Shown: positions 1 to 9,071, counted from the first letter of the stretch. The stretch is 31,179 nt of DNA from SOJZ01 sp964556565 (GCA_964556565.1 CAZKWF010000021.1:1-31179), one strand, 5' to 3'. Numbers and translations are program-made. Notes: a model not told the origin generated them from the letters alone.

Positions 1-87
<87 letters not shown>

Positions 88-147
88 TTATCCTACATCC
101 CACAATATCTATATGCACAGAACGAGCGCTCTTCATCCAACACAAGG

Positions 148-157
148 TTCTAATATC
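148..157 (+). promoter_or_regulatory. Likely TATA box for the M50 protease gene
   Basis: The sequence TTCTAATATC lies about 34 bp before the ATG at 186. An archaeal start site about 25 bp downstream would leave only a very short leader, consistent with the lack of a Shine-Dalgarno sequence before this ATG. Confidence 0.4.
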
Positions 158-185
158 TCAAGCCATAGTTCACTAATGAACAAAC

Positions 186-1271
186 ATGAGCGACACATCC
201 TCCAACGACTCCTCCACACAACCCTCAGACGAAGTTACCCAATTTGAACAACTTCGTACTACAGTTGAACAAGAATTCGAAGTAGAAGACAGCTTCGTAG
301 AATACAACATACCAACCTTCAATGTGAAGCTACGACAAGACTCAAAGACAGCCTTTCTGAGACTCATTAAACGTTTAGACCCATTGGATTTCATTCCTGT
401 CATGAGAAAAAGAAACAGCAAAACCGTACTTCAAGTCACGCAGAAACCTCCCACGAAACCCAGCAGACCCATCACAAACATAGCATTATTTTTTGCAACA
501 CTTGGAACCGTGCTGATTGCTGGATATTTCCAATCGCAGAATGTCATAGAAACGGTGACTTTTGCAGCTGCCATCATAGCAATCTTAGGCTCACATGAGA
601 TGGGACACAAGATAGCAGCTAACAAACACCGTGTTGAAGCTACTTATCCATATTTTATACCAGGCCCCCCACCCATCGGCACCTTTGGAGCTGTCATCCA
701 ACAAAAATCTCTTCCCCCAAACAGAGACGCCTTATTCGACATAGGTTCCGCAGGACCAATAACGGGTTTCATAGTGTCAGTAATTGTCATTCTTATCGGG
801 TTTCAGTTATCCGTTCGTATTTCGGAGGTGCCTCCGAACGCAGTCCCGTGGCCTTATCCTAACCCTATCCTGTTTGAGTGGTTGTTTAGATTCGCTGTCA
901 CGTTTTTTCCATTAAGTGGAACCGGCGATTTGATACTGGTTCATCCGGTTGTTTTTGCGGGTTGGGTTGGAATGATTATTACGGTGCTCAATCTAATACC
1001 AGTGGGAATGTTCGATGGCGGCCACATCGCACGAACTTTCCTTGGCAACAGGAAGCGCAGCATCATATCGTATCTTGCAATCATAACCTTTCTGATTTTA
1101 GGCTTTTTAATCTGGGAAGCGTTCATCATATGGGCAATAATTGCGATTGTCTTTTCGTCTATGCGACACCCCGGTCCGTTGGACGACACTTCAAAAGTAA
1201 CAACTTGGAGAAAACTCGCCACTCTCGGGACAGCTGCAATATTTTTCCTCTCATTTCCTTTCTTAATTTAA
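186..1271 (+). CDS. M50 (site-2) family membrane metalloprotease
   Basis: A 361-residue intramembrane zinc protease of the site-2 protease (M50) family, which cleaves membrane-anchored substrates within the bilayer. The N-terminal ~95 residues are hydrophilic and probably cytoplasmic. The hydrophobic core then carries the catalytic HEMGH motif at residues 137-141 and the second metal-ligand motif FDGGH with Asp277, preceded by NLIPVGM. A PPPIGTFGA loop (161-169) is typical of archaeal members. About six to seven hydrophobic segments run to the C-terminus. The ATG at 186 has no Shine-Dalgarno sequence and is probably read from a near-leaderless transcript. The 5' third is strikingly A/C-rich on the coding strand, unlike most genes here. 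A dispersed repeat copy lies upstream. The substrate is unknown; the family call is firm. Confidence 0.9.
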   Translation: MSDTSSNDSSTQPSDEVTQFEQLRTTVEQEFEVEDSFVEYNIPTFNVKLRQDSKTAFLRLIKRLDPLDFIPVMRKRNSKTVLQVTQKPPTKPSRPITNIALFFATLGTVLIAGYFQSQNVIETVTFAAAIIAILGSHEMGHKIAANKHRVEATYPYFIPGPPPIGTFGAVIQQKSLPPNRDALFDIGSAGPITGFIVSVIVILIGFQLSVRISEVPPNAVPWPYPNPILFEWLFRFAVTFFPLSGTGDLILVHPVVFAGWVGMIITVLNLIPVGMFDGGHIARTFLGNRKRSIISYLAIITFLILGFLIWEAFIIWAIIAIVFSSMRHPGPLDDTSKVTTWRKLATLGTAAIFFLSFPFLI

Positions 1272-1386
1272 TTCGAAACTATAGGCACTTCAGATGACAC
1301 TTCAAAAGTCATGTCTATCAAAAACCACGTTCTCTCTCTGGACTGTGCGTGCGGCAACTCGGTGAGAAACCGACTACCCCCCCGAG

Positions 1387-1430
1387 TATAGGGGTCTAAT
1401 AGGAGAGAGAATAACGCAAATAACGTAACA
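1387..1430 (+). repeat. Dispersed intergenic repeat, copy 2
   Basis: It begins TATAGGGGTCTAATAGGAGA and continues with GAGAATAACGCAAATAACG and TAACA. It shares the TATAGGGG-TCTA core, the purine AGAGAGA block and the trailing AAATAACRTAACA with copies 1 and 3. A run of seven C at 1377-1383 precedes the G-run and could pair with it. The repeat ends about 36 bp before the TATA-like box of the next gene and points toward it. Confidence 0.75.
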
Positions 1431-1465
1431 GTCACTTAGTAAATGAACCAAGCCTTCATTCACAA

Positions 1466-1476
1466 ACTTTAAGAAA
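1466..1476 (+). promoter_or_regulatory. Likely TATA box for the HExxH protein gene
   Basis: ACTTTAAGAAA is centred about 23 bp before the ATG at 1493. Transcription would begin at or next to the start codon, so the message is probably leaderless. No Shine-Dalgarno sequence is present. Confidence 0.4.
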
Positions 1477-1492
1477 TGGTTTCGAATCACTA

Positions 1493-2041
1493 ATGATTCC
1501 TAGGAGCGTTGAAACTCTGAGTAACGAAGCAAGAGAAAGATTCAACGAAAAACTTGATAACTGCATCACTTTTGCTAAGGTTTTTGAATTAGTAAAGGAG
1601 GCTGTGAAGCGGTTTCTGAACATGCACAGAGCTGGTCTCATGCTCGGCTTGGCTGACCTGGGAATGAAAAGAGGATATCTCATAGGCGCGTTTCACCCTG
1701 TAGGCTCAAACATCATAGTTGTGAACCGAACTCCCCTTGAGACCGCTCTCCAAACCAAGGAAAGGCGAATCTTCAACGCTTACTGCTTCCACTTATTTCT
1801 CCACGAGTATCTACACTCCCTTGGATACATCGATGAAGATGAGGTGAGAGAACTGACCTACGAAGTCTGCAGATTAGCCTTGGGAAATAATCATCCAGCC
1901 ACCATAATGGCAGAAAAAGGTATAACCACATACTTCCCAAAAGTCGCGTATCTGCCCCCTGATAATCGTTCCAACAGAATGAAAAGAGGATTATCTGAAA
2001 TTGAGCTAATAGATTTGAAGACACCAGATTACATAAAGTAA
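1493..2041 (+). CDS. Hypothetical protein with HExxH metallopeptidase-like motif
   Basis: A 182-residue soluble protein that I cannot assign to a named family. Its outstanding feature is HEYLHSLGYIDEDEVRE at residues 104-120: an HExxH zinc-binding helix followed after eight residues by several acids, one of which could be the third ligand. That layout resembles minimal gluzincin-type metallopeptidases. The first ~60 residues look helical. There is no signal peptide or membrane segment. It follows the M50 protease in the same direction but has its own TATA-like box and its own upstream repeat copy, so it is probably transcribed separately. It converges with ileS, leaving a 19-bp gap. Peptidase activity is inferred from the motif only. 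Confidence 0.7.
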   Translation: MIPRSVETLSNEARERFNEKLDNCITFAKVFELVKEAVKRFLNMHRAGLMLGLADLGMKRGYLIGAFHPVGSNIIVVNRTPLETALQTKERRIFNAYCFHLFLHEYLHSLGYIDEDEVRELTYEVCRLALGNNHPATIMAEKGITTYFPKVAYLPPDNRSNRMKRGLSEIELIDLKTPDYIK

Positions 2042-2060
2042 ACTAACTGTCGATCCGTCA

Positions 2061-5000
2061 TCACTTAACGGCAATGTACACCATCTTATCGTCTAACGCA
2101 CGCTTGTGCCACTTCACTTCGACCTCGGATCGCTTCTTGTGAGCATAAACTTTCTTAGCTCGAACAAGCTCCGCCATCTCGGTTAAGTAAGGTGACAACA
2201 ATTTCATACTCTTCACGTCTAGTTCCGCCACGTAAGCAGCATTAAGTATGTCGGTCGGTTTGAAGCCCAACTCCTTTCGAAGAGCCTGAACACGACGAGC
2301 CAAGTCACGCATAACCCCCTCACCCAGCAAAGCCTCGTCTCGATGTGAGTCAAGCAGAACGTGCAAATCGTTTTCACACGCCAACGCCCATCTTTTCGAG
2401 TCAACCTGCGGAAGCGTTTCAAGATATTCAACTTCCTTTACGTTGACGAGTTCAAGAAACACTTCTTCCAAGTTCTTTAATGCTTTTTGCACCTGTTTCG
2501 AGGCCACCACTACGACTTTTTTCAGTGGCCACCGACGTTTCAACCTTGCAGATTGTCTAGCAGAATACGCTAGTGGAACGCACTGTAGTAGGGTTTCAAA
2601 ATCCTGTTCCAAAGAGGTGTCTTGAAGAGTCTTGTCTGGCTTGGGCCAGTCTTCAAGGTTTACAGATTCGAGAAGAGTGTCGTCAAGTTCTTTGTAGACG
2701 TTTTGATACATGAACTCGCTCAAGAACGGAGTTGCAGGGTTAAAGAGAAGAACCAACGTTTTTAACGTGTTCCAAAGAGTTGCATACACAGCTAATCGAC
2801 GGTTAAGAGTTTTAGGATCGTCGCTCCACAGTTCTCTGCGAGCCATGGGAACATACTGTCGGCTGACAACGTTAACAACAAATTCTTCTAGTTCTGAGAG
2901 GGCGAAATGAAACTCACATTTTTCAAGTTTCTCGGTAACTTCGTTGACTGTCTGCTGTAGTTTTGATAGCAACCAACTGTCAGGATTTTTCAGAGCGTTG
3001 TTTTTTCTGGCCCATTGGAGAGTGTGCTTTCGCGGATTGAAGCTGTCATATTCAGCGTTTTGCATGAAGAACCTATGAAGATGGTAGAGCGTGCCGAGGA
3101 CTTGGTAAGCGCGTCTGTTCAATTCTTTGGTGTCGAAATCTATGGGATCTACTGGAGAGCATTTCCAGAGCATGTAGAATCTGCAAACATCGGCAGAGTG
3201 TTTTTCCAGAACTGAGTTGGCGTCCAATACGTTGCCAAGGCTTTTGCTCATCTTTCTGCCTTTTGCATCCTGGGCTAACCCTTGAAAGAGAAAGGCCTTG
3301 TACGGAGCCTCTGCTTTACCTGTTAATATCACATGTTCAAGTAGCAAAGTGTTTGCCCATCCTCTAGTTTGGTCTATTCCTTCGGTTAGAAAATCGACTG
3401 GAACAAACTTCTTGAACTCCTCATCTGTGAAGCTTGCGTAAGGAGATGCACCACTATTGTGCCAAGCGTCTAGAACGAAAGGCTCTCGTCTCATAGTAGC
3501 ACCACAATTGTCACATTTCAAGACGACACGGTCTACCCACGGCTTGTGCAATTCAAAATCATCAGCTACAGGTTCCGTGTTCTTCTCAAGCAGCTCCTTC
3601 TTACTGCCTACACACACTTTGTGCCCACATTTTTTGCAAACCCAAACGGGTAGAGGTGCACCCCACACTCTTTCTCGAGAAACACACCAGGGCTTTCCTT
3701 CTCTTAGGAACGAGAGAAATCGGTTTTTCGGGCTTTCATAGAAATAATTGACTTTTTCAGCGGCTTCAACAACTTTTTCGTTCACCTTATTTGTCCAAAG
3801 AAAGTATTCTCTGCGGGCGAGCCATATGAGCTTGTGGTGGGAACGCCAGCATGTTGGATATTCATGCCGAACAGTCTTTGTGGCCACCAACAGTCCTTTT
3901 TGACGGAGTATATCAACTACCTTGGAGTCTGCGTCTCGAGCGAATATTCCAGCGAATTTACCAGCTTCCTCAGTAAATCTACATTCGTCATCAAAAGGAA
4001 CGTACACCGATAAGTGACGCTTTTGAGCAGCCTGAAAGTCTTCTTCACCGTTTCCCGGCGACAGATGCACCACGCCCGTGGCCGTACTTATGTCTACAAA
4101 CTCTTCGCACACTACTGTGTGAACTAGGGGTTGTTGGTCCAGTTCACGTTGACGAGGAACCATATCCTTAAATGGATACTCATACTTTGTGCCTTCGAGT
4201 TCCTTCGCTGGCACAACGTTGACAATTCGGTAGTCGCTTATGTCAAGTTCTTGCATGACAGCTTCAACTCTGTTTTTTGCGAGAGTCCACGTTTCTTCGC
4301 CGACTTTCACCTTGGCATATTCAGCTTCTGGATGAACTGCTAACATCATATCTGTGACTATTGTGAATGGCATTGTGGTCCAGACAAGGAAAAACTCGTT
4401 TTTAGCCTTGCTTACTTTCATCTTGAAGTGGAGAGACGGGTCTTCGACCTCCCTGTAGGCTCCTTCGTAACCGACTTCGGCATTACTGAGAGATGTTTGA
4501 CAGTGAGGACAATAGGCAACCACATAATGGCCTTCGCCAAGTAAGTCTTGATCCCAAGCCCGCTTAAGGTACGTCCATTCTCTTTCGATATATTCATCGA
4601 GATAGGTCCAGTAGGCTTTTTCGTTGCTCATGAAAACTCCGAGTTTCTGATCAGCAGCAACCCATTCTCGATGGTATTTTTTCACAGTTTTCTTGCACTC
4701 TTCGATGAAGCGTTCTTCACCAACCTTTTCCAACAATTCCTTTTTGTTTCTAACACCAAGTGCTCTTTCAACTTCTAATTCAACTGGCAAGCCCTGACAG
4801 TCCCAGCCCCCCCAGAAAGGGACATAAAATCCCTGCATGGTTTTGAAGCGATATCGAAGGTCCTTCATCACCCGTCCGCGAGCATGCCCAACATGTGGAA
4901 AGCCATTGAGAGTTGGGGGTCCTTCGACGAAGCCTAAAACGCCTTTGTTCTCCTTTTCTCTAAACTGCATGAGCTTTTGAGAAACTTTATTCTTTTCCCA

Positions 5001-5087
5001 AAATTCACGGAGTTTTTGTTCAAGTTCCAGTGGGCGATAACTTAACGTAAGCCAGCGTCTAGAATCAGCTTTGAATTTGACGGCCAC
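2061..5087 (-). CDS. ileS: Isoleucyl-tRNA synthetase
   Basis: Charges tRNA-Ile with isoleucine in the cytoplasm. The protein has 1008 residues, the usual archaeal/eukaryotic-type length. The class I signature HVGH is at about residue 65, after the GPPTLNG segment, and KMSKS sits in GRKMSKSLGN near residue 612. The GWDCQGLPVE motif follows the HIGH region and a CP1 editing domain lies between. Zinc-type CxxC pairs are seen in VCKKCGHKVC and KCDNCG. An anticodon-binding helical region and a long C-terminal domain follow. The start is GTG, embedded in a GAGAGGTG ribosome-binding sequence; a TATA-like box lies about 45 bp upstream. The gene stands alone on the minus strand. No frameshift is seen. 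The identity is secure. Confidence 0.97.
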   Translation of the reverse strand: MAVKFKADSRRWLTLSYRPLELEQKLREFWEKNKVSQKLMQFREKENKGVLGFVEGPPTLNGFPHVGHARGRVMKDLRYRFKTMQGFYVPFWGGWDCQGLPVELEVERALGVRNKKELLEKVGEERFIEECKKTVKKYHREWVAADQKLGVFMSNEKAYWTYLDEYIEREWTYLKRAWDQDLLGEGHYVVAYCPHCQTSLSNAEVGYEGAYREVEDPSLHFKMKVSKAKNEFFLVWTTMPFTIVTDMMLAVHPEAEYAKVKVGEETWTLAKNRVEAVMQELDISDYRIVNVVPAKELEGTKYEYPFKDMVPRQRELDQQPLVHTVVCEEFVDISTATGVVHLSPGNGEEDFQAAQKRHLSVYVPFDDECRFTEEAGKFAGIFARDADSKVVDILRQKGLLVATKTVRHEYPTCWRSHHKLIWLARREYFLWTNKVNEKVVEAAEKVNYFYESPKNRFLSFLREGKPWCVSRERVWGAPLPVWVCKKCGHKVCVGSKKELLEKNTEPVADDFELHKPWVDRVVLKCDNCGATMRREPFVLDAWHNSGASPYASFTDEEFKKFVPVDFLTEGIDQTRGWANTLLLEHVILTGKAEAPYKAFLFQGLAQDAKGRKMSKSLGNVLDANSVLEKHSADVCRFYMLWKCSPVDPIDFDTKELNRRAYQVLGTLYHLHRFFMQNAEYDSFNPRKHTLQWARKNNALKNPDSWLLSKLQQTVNEVTEKLEKCEFHFALSELEEFVVNVVSRQYVPMARRELWSDDPKTLNRRLAVYATLWNTLKTLVLLFNPATPFLSEFMYQNVYKELDDTLLESVNLEDWPKPDKTLQDTSLEQDFETLLQCVPLAYSARQSARLKRRWPLKKVVVVASKQVQKALKNLEEVFLELVNVKEVEYLETLPQVDSKRWALACENDLHVLLDSHRDEALLGEGVMRDLARRVQALRKELGFKPTDILNAAYVAELDVKSMKLLSPYLTEMAELVRAKKVYAHKKRSEVEVKWHKRALDDKMVYIAVK

Positions 5088-5130
5088 CTCTCATCTTGAT
5101 AGCCCCGCTTAGCAGTGGAATGTTATTAGA

Positions 5131-5140
5131 TAAATATAAG
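5131..5140 (-). promoter_or_regulatory. Likely TATA box for ileS
   Basis: Read on the minus strand this is CTTATATTTA, about 45 bp upstream of the ileS GTG. The predicted start would leave a leader of about 20 nt containing the GAGAGGTG ribosome-binding site. The same AT-rich block reads as a TATA box (AAATATAAG) on the plus strand, so it could also serve a small plus-strand reading frame at 5177. Confidence 0.4.
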
Positions 5141-5176
5141 AGTTGCTGGTAGAGTTTACCGTTAACTTGTTAGGAT

Positions 5177-5356
5177 ATGCTGCAAGAGGTTAAGAAAAGA
5201 ATAATGCAGAGTGCCTCAGTGAGGCGCATGTTCATCAAGTTTCAGAAATATGCCGGGCATCATAGGCGCTCTATAGCTAATTCCACGCCTTGCATCTTTA
5301 ATATCTTCGCTTTGTCGAGAAAATCGCTTTCGGAAATAGTTGCAACAATATTTTGA
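5177..5356 (+). CDS. Possible 59-residue ORF in the ileS-pyrK gap
   Basis: An ATG frame encoding MLQEVKKRIMQSASVRRMF and onward, basic and partly amphipathic in its first half. A TATA-like AAATATAAG lies about 40 bp upstream. It is the only plus-strand candidate in the 280-bp gap. On the minus strand a competing 49-residue frame (5365 down to 5216) starts two bases after the pyrK stop. No family is recognised for either and at most one can be real. Confidence 0.15.
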   Translation: MLQEVKKRIMQSASVRRMFIKFQKYAGHHRRSIANSTPCIFNIFALSRKSLSEIVATIF

Positions 5357-5367
5357 TGCATGCATGA

Positions 5368-6195
5368 TTATATACTGACTTTTTTCCCTGTACGTTCCAT
5401 CTTGAAATGTCCAAACTCGTCTTTGGCTTCCCTTAATTGCTCGTCGGAGAAGACAGGTCCATCCTTGCATACCATGAATTTACCTAGCACACAGCTTCCG
5501 CACAGTCCGATGGCGCATCGCATCAATCGTTCTAAGCTTGCTTGAAGGGGCGTACTGTAGCGTTCTACCAGGTCCAACATTTTATACATCATCTGCTCTG
5601 GGCCACACGTATAGACCATGTCAAACGTTTCTTTCTCCAAGATTTCCCTCGCTGGGTCTGTGGCAACTCCTTTCAATCCATAGCTTCCATCCTCGGTTGT
5701 GGCAATAACCCTTGCATCAACTTTTGAGAAAACAGTCTTAATTCTCTGTAGAAACAGAAGCTCATTACGTGTTTTGGCTCCGAGCACAAAAGAAATTCTT
5801 GTAGAAAGATCCGTTAGCTTTTCTGCTAAAGGTATAAGCGGCGCTAATCCGGTTCCTCCACCAACTATCATCACATTGCCGTTTGCAAGCGTGAAACTGT
5901 TGCCGTACGGTCCACGAACTCCAAGAGTTTCACCTAGTTTTCTTTGATGAAGAGCCTTGGTAGCTTCACCAACCTCACCTACAGTTATTGAACAACGCCC
6001 ATCTGAACGCATGGTGGACAAACTCATGGGAACCTCGTCGACGCCAGGAATCCAAACCATAACGAACTGTCCAGGCTCAGCTTTTGCGCAGAACTTGTCA
6101 TGAAAGGTGAACGTCTTAACGGTGGGGCTCTCCCTCTTGGCCTCTCGAATTTTCACGATTCTCAAGCGGTTAATAGCGGTGAGATAGGCCGACAA
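5368..6195 (-). CDS. pyrK: Dihydroorotate dehydrogenase electron-transfer subunit (PyrK)
   Basis: A 275-residue iron-sulfur flavoprotein that passes electrons from dihydroorotate oxidation to NAD+ (or another acceptor) in pyrimidine synthesis. It has an N-terminal ferredoxin-reductase-like FAD-binding barrel ending around PMSLS, then a nucleotide-binding domain with GGGTGLAPL at about residue 107 and CGPEQMM near 202. The C-terminal [2Fe-2S] site reads CAIGLCGSC plus a fourth Cys in VCKDGP. The TTG at 6195 overlaps the end of pyrD by 26 bp and has an AGGAGTGTGA sequence about 10 nt upstream; a later TTG or GTG (codons 11 and 14) could also serve. The overlap with pyrD shows translational coupling and PyrD-PyrK complex formation. 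Confidence 0.93.
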   Translation of the reverse strand: MSAYLTAINRLRIVKIREAKRESPTVKTFTFHDKFCAKAEPGQFVMVWIPGVDEVPMSLSTMRSDGRCSITVGEVGEATKALHQRKLGETLGVRGPYGNSFTLANGNVMIVGGGTGLAPLIPLAEKLTDLSTRISFVLGAKTRNELLFLQRIKTVFSKVDARVIATTEDGSYGLKGVATDPAREILEKETFDMVYTCGPEQMMYKMLDLVERYSTPLQASLERLMRCAIGLCGSCVLGKFMVCKDGPVFSDEQLREAKDEFGHFKMERTGKKVSI

Positions 6196-7084
6196 TCTCT
6201 TTCACACTCCTGAACCCTCTCTTCTTAAGGTATGCGTCAACTCCTTTCATAACAGACTTGAACACATCCAATCCATTGAACGCAATAGCTGTTCCTATCT
6301 GAACCGCCGAAGCCCCAGCCAACATGAATTCCACAGCGTCTCGCCACGTGCTTATTCCGCCGCAACCGATAACCGGGACATCAACCTCACAATAAACCTC
6401 ATACGCGCATCTAACAGCAATAGGCTTTATCGCGGTTCCAGACAGTCCGCCTATCTTGTTGGCCAATATTGGTCGAGTTGTTTCAACATCAATTGTCATA
6501 GCCCTAACCGTGTTGATAGCTGTTATCGCGTCTGCTCCCGCTTCAGCCGCTGCTTTAGCCACCTTAGCTATGTCAGCAACGTTAGGAGTTAACTTTGTGA
6601 AAACAGGCTTATCCATTCTGCTTTTCACTTTTTTCACAATTTCTGCCACCAACCGAGGAGATTGTCCGATTTCTGCCCCTGTTTTTTCAACGTGTGGACA
6701 CGAGACGTTCAATTCTATCGCGTCTGCTCCCGCTTCAACAGCAACCCTCGCCGCCTCAGCAAACTCCTCAGATGAAAAACCGTAGACGCTTACGATTATT
6801 GGAACGCCTAACTCTTTCGCTTCACGTATCTCCTCACTAAAATAGTGAACTCCCGGGTTAGGAAGCCCCACAGCGTTGAGCAATCCACATTCAGTTTGAA
6901 CCACGGTTGGGTTGGGATAGCCTTCTCGTGGTTCTAATCCTACAGACTTCGTAACCACTGCGCCAGCACCAGCATCTACAACCCTCTTCAACGTGAGTCC
7001 AGACAACCCAAGAATCCCTGAGGCCAACATTGTAGGATTAGCAAGCTTTAACCCTGCGATTTCTATGGCAAGTCGACTCGACAT
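6170..7084 (-). CDS. pyrD: Dihydroorotate dehydrogenase catalytic subunit, class 1B (PyrD)
   Basis: Oxidises dihydroorotate to orotate in de novo pyrimidine synthesis. The protein has 304 residues, the normal size for a class 1B FMN enzyme. The active-site cysteine lies in LNVSCPHV near residue 130. The N-terminal NPTMLASG segment, the KLTPNV strand and the GCGGI phosphate-binding motif near the C-terminus fit the TIM-barrel FMN enzyme. The ATG is preceded by an excellent ribosome-binding site, GGAGAGGTG, five bases before the start. Its partner pyrK follows with an overlap. Transcription diverges from nop5. The coding strand is G/T-rich, unlike the A/C-rich repeat-associated genes. Confidence 0.95.
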   Translation of the reverse strand: MSSRLAIEIAGLKLANPTMLASGILGLSGLTLKRVVDAGAGAVVTKSVGLEPREGYPNPTVVQTECGLLNAVGLPNPGVHYFSEEIREAKELGVPIIVSVYGFSSEEFAEAARVAVEAGADAIELNVSCPHVEKTGAEIGQSPRLVAEIVKKVKSRMDKPVFTKLTPNVADIAKVAKAAAEAGADAITAINTVRAMTIDVETTRPILANKIGGLSGTAIKPIAVRCAYEVYCEVDVPVIGCGGISTWRDAVEFMLAGASAVQIGTAIAFNGLDVFKSVMKGVDAYLKKRGFRSVKEIVGLSHRY

Positions 7085-7180
7085 AGAGCACCTCTCCAGT
7101 TGCAGTAAGGTTATTCAATAGGCAAGATAAAGGTTAGGAAGAACGTGCTGAAACGATTGTATAATAATGGAGAGAAAAAC

Positions 7181-8395
7181 ATGAAGGCAATGGTCACAGA
7201 GTGCGTGATGGGCGTTTTCGGATTCGGAGAAGCCAACAAACTTGTTGATAAGGTCTTTTTCCCAAAAGATCCAAAGGAAACGGCGAAAAAGCTTGCAGAA
7301 ATCGAAGCTGGAAAGGTGGTTGATGAAATAGTCACTTTGGTTGAAAAATTGCAGGAAAAGGGCTACACAATCTTTGTGTTTGAGAGTTCAGAGGTCGCTC
7401 GAAACGCTCGCGAAAAATTGAACATCGAGGCAGATGTGGCGAAACCCTCAGAGGCAGGAGAACTGCTTCGTAGGAACCTTGACAAATTCGCGGCGAAAGT
7501 AGATTTTGTGAAACATACCTCGGAGCTCCGGAACTGGACTCACAAGGTCTCTATGGAGCTGACCAAAATGAGAGTGAAGGGGGCAATCGAAAAGCGAGAC
7601 CTGGTGGTGGTGCAAGCCATTCAAACAATCGGCGACTTGGACACAACGCTTAATCTCTTTATGGGCAGAATACGCGAGTGGTATGGTCTTCACTTTCCAG
7701 AGTTGGATCGGCTGATGGAGAAGCATGAAACGTACGCACGCCTTGTTACTAACTTGGTAGGAAGAGAAAACTTTACTGCAGAAAATCTAGAAAAAGAAGG
7801 ACTGCCAAGAGCTAGAGCTGAATGGATAGCTAAGGCGGGACAAGCATCAATGGGAGCCTCGCTTAGCATTGAAGACGCAGACCAGATAAAGGCCATGTGC
7901 AAAACCGTGCTAGCGCTCTATAGCCTAAGACAGTCGCTAGAGAGCTACATAGATTCGATCATGGAAGAGGTTGCGCCCAACATCCACGCACTAGCTGGTC
8001 CGCTATTAGGAGCACGGCTCATAGCACTTGCCAGTGGGTTAAACAACATGGCTAAAATGCCAGCAAGCACAATTCAGGTTCTAGGAGCCGAAAAAGCCCT
8101 TTTTAGATCGCTTAGAACCGGAACCCGCCCCCCAAAACACGGAGTAATCTTCCAGCACAACTTCATTCAGGGGGCAAAGCATTGGCAGAGAGGAAAAGTA
8201 GCGCGAGCACTAGCTGGAAATCTGGCCATAGCCGCACGAGCCGATGCCTTCAGCAGCAAGTATATTGGCGATAGGTTGAAGGCTGGAGTTGAGAGAAGGG
8301 TCAAGGAGATTCAGGAAAAATACAAGCAACCATCACTCAAGAAACCTTCCATGAGAAAACCATTTAGGAGAACGAAACGTGGCCGTAAACGTTAA
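7181..8395 (+). CDS. nop5: Nop5/Nop56-like box C/D RNP core protein
   Basis: The archaeal Nop5 scaffold of box C/D ribonucleoproteins, which holds fibrillarin and L7Ae on guide RNAs for 2'-O-methylation of rRNA and tRNA. From the ATG at 7181 the protein has 404 residues. An N-terminal fibrillarin-binding domain is followed by a coiled coil and the Nop domain, recognisable by GPLLGARLIALASGLNNMAK and the following ASTIQVLGAEKALFR. The C-terminus is a Lys/Arg-rich tail, usual for the family. I prefer the ATG at 7181 to the GTG at 7145 because GGAGAG lies seven bases before it. It overlaps flpA by 17 bp, the conserved archaeal gene pair. Confidence 0.95.
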   Translation: MKAMVTECVMGVFGFGEANKLVDKVFFPKDPKETAKKLAEIEAGKVVDEIVTLVEKLQEKGYTIFVFESSEVARNAREKLNIEADVAKPSEAGELLRRNLDKFAAKVDFVKHTSELRNWTHKVSMELTKMRVKGAIEKRDLVVVQAIQTIGDLDTTLNLFMGRIREWYGLHFPELDRLMEKHETYARLVTNLVGRENFTAENLEKEGLPRARAEWIAKAGQASMGASLSIEDADQIKAMCKTVLALYSLRQSLESYIDSIMEEVAPNIHALAGPLLGARLIALASGLNNMAKMPASTIQVLGAEKALFRSLRTGTRPPKHGVIFQHNFIQGAKHWQRGKVARALAGNLAIAARADAFSSKYIGDRLKAGVERRVKEIQEKYKQPSLKKPSMRKPFRRTKRGRKR

Positions 8396-9071
8396 GTCAC
8401 ATCCACGTTTTCCCGCAATCTACTGGGCCACCCTTGAAGACGGTTCCCGGAAACTAGCAACAAAAAACCTTGCCTTAGGAAAAACTGTCTACGATGAACG
8501 ACTAATCCGATACAAGCAGGAAGAATACAGACTTTGGGACCCTTTTCGAAGCAAACTTGCCGCCGCTGTTCTGAAGGGCTTAAAAACAGTACCTATTCAA
8601 CCAGATCACAAGGTCTTGTATTTAGGAGCCGCTTCCGGCACAACAGCGAGTCACATCTCCGACATCATTGGAGAAGGTGGTTACGTATATTGCGTAGAAT
8701 TTGCTGCCCGTACTATTCGAGAGTTGGTCAACAATGTATGCGAGTTTCGTTTCAACATGTCGCCTCTACTGATGGACGCGCGGTTCCCAGAACGTTATTC
8801 AACGCTTGTGGAGGAGGTGGATGACATCTACTGTGACATAGCTCAACCCGAGCAGGCTAAGGTGTTGGCAGACAACACTGATCTGTTCCTTAAAGCTGAC
8901 GGATGGATTATGCTAGCGGTTAAGGCTAGAAGCATCGACGTTACAAAAGAGCCTTCCGAGGTTTATCACCAGGAAATAGGCATCCTGAAGACTCGCGGTT
9001 TTCAGGTTGGGGAGGTCATACACTTAGAACCCTACGACAAGGCACATGTAATGATTGTAGCTGAGCATTAA
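8379..9071 (+). CDS. flpA: Fibrillarin-like rRNA/tRNA 2'-O-methyltransferase
   Basis: The SAM-dependent methyltransferase of box C/D RNPs, guided by C/D RNAs to 2'-hydroxyls. It has 230 residues, the archaeal fibrillarin length without the eukaryotic GAR domain. The SAM-binding motif VLYLGAASGTTASHI lies near residue 83, followed by YCVEFAARTIRELV and the conserved DIYCDIAQPEQ block. The GTG start at 8379 lies inside the 3' end of nop5, with TAGGAG about eight bases upstream, so its translation is coupled to its structural partner. No anomalies are seen. Confidence 0.96.
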   Translation: MAVNVKSHPRFPAIYWATLEDGSRKLATKNLALGKTVYDERLIRYKQEEYRLWDPFRSKLAAAVLKGLKTVPIQPDHKVLYLGAASGTTASHISDIIGEGGYVYCVEFAARTIRELVNNVCEFRFNMSPLLMDARFPERYSTLVEEVDDIYCDIAQPEQAKVLADNTDLFLKADGWIMLAVKARSIDVTKEPSEVYHQEIGILKTRGFQVGEVIHLEPYDKAHVMIVAEH

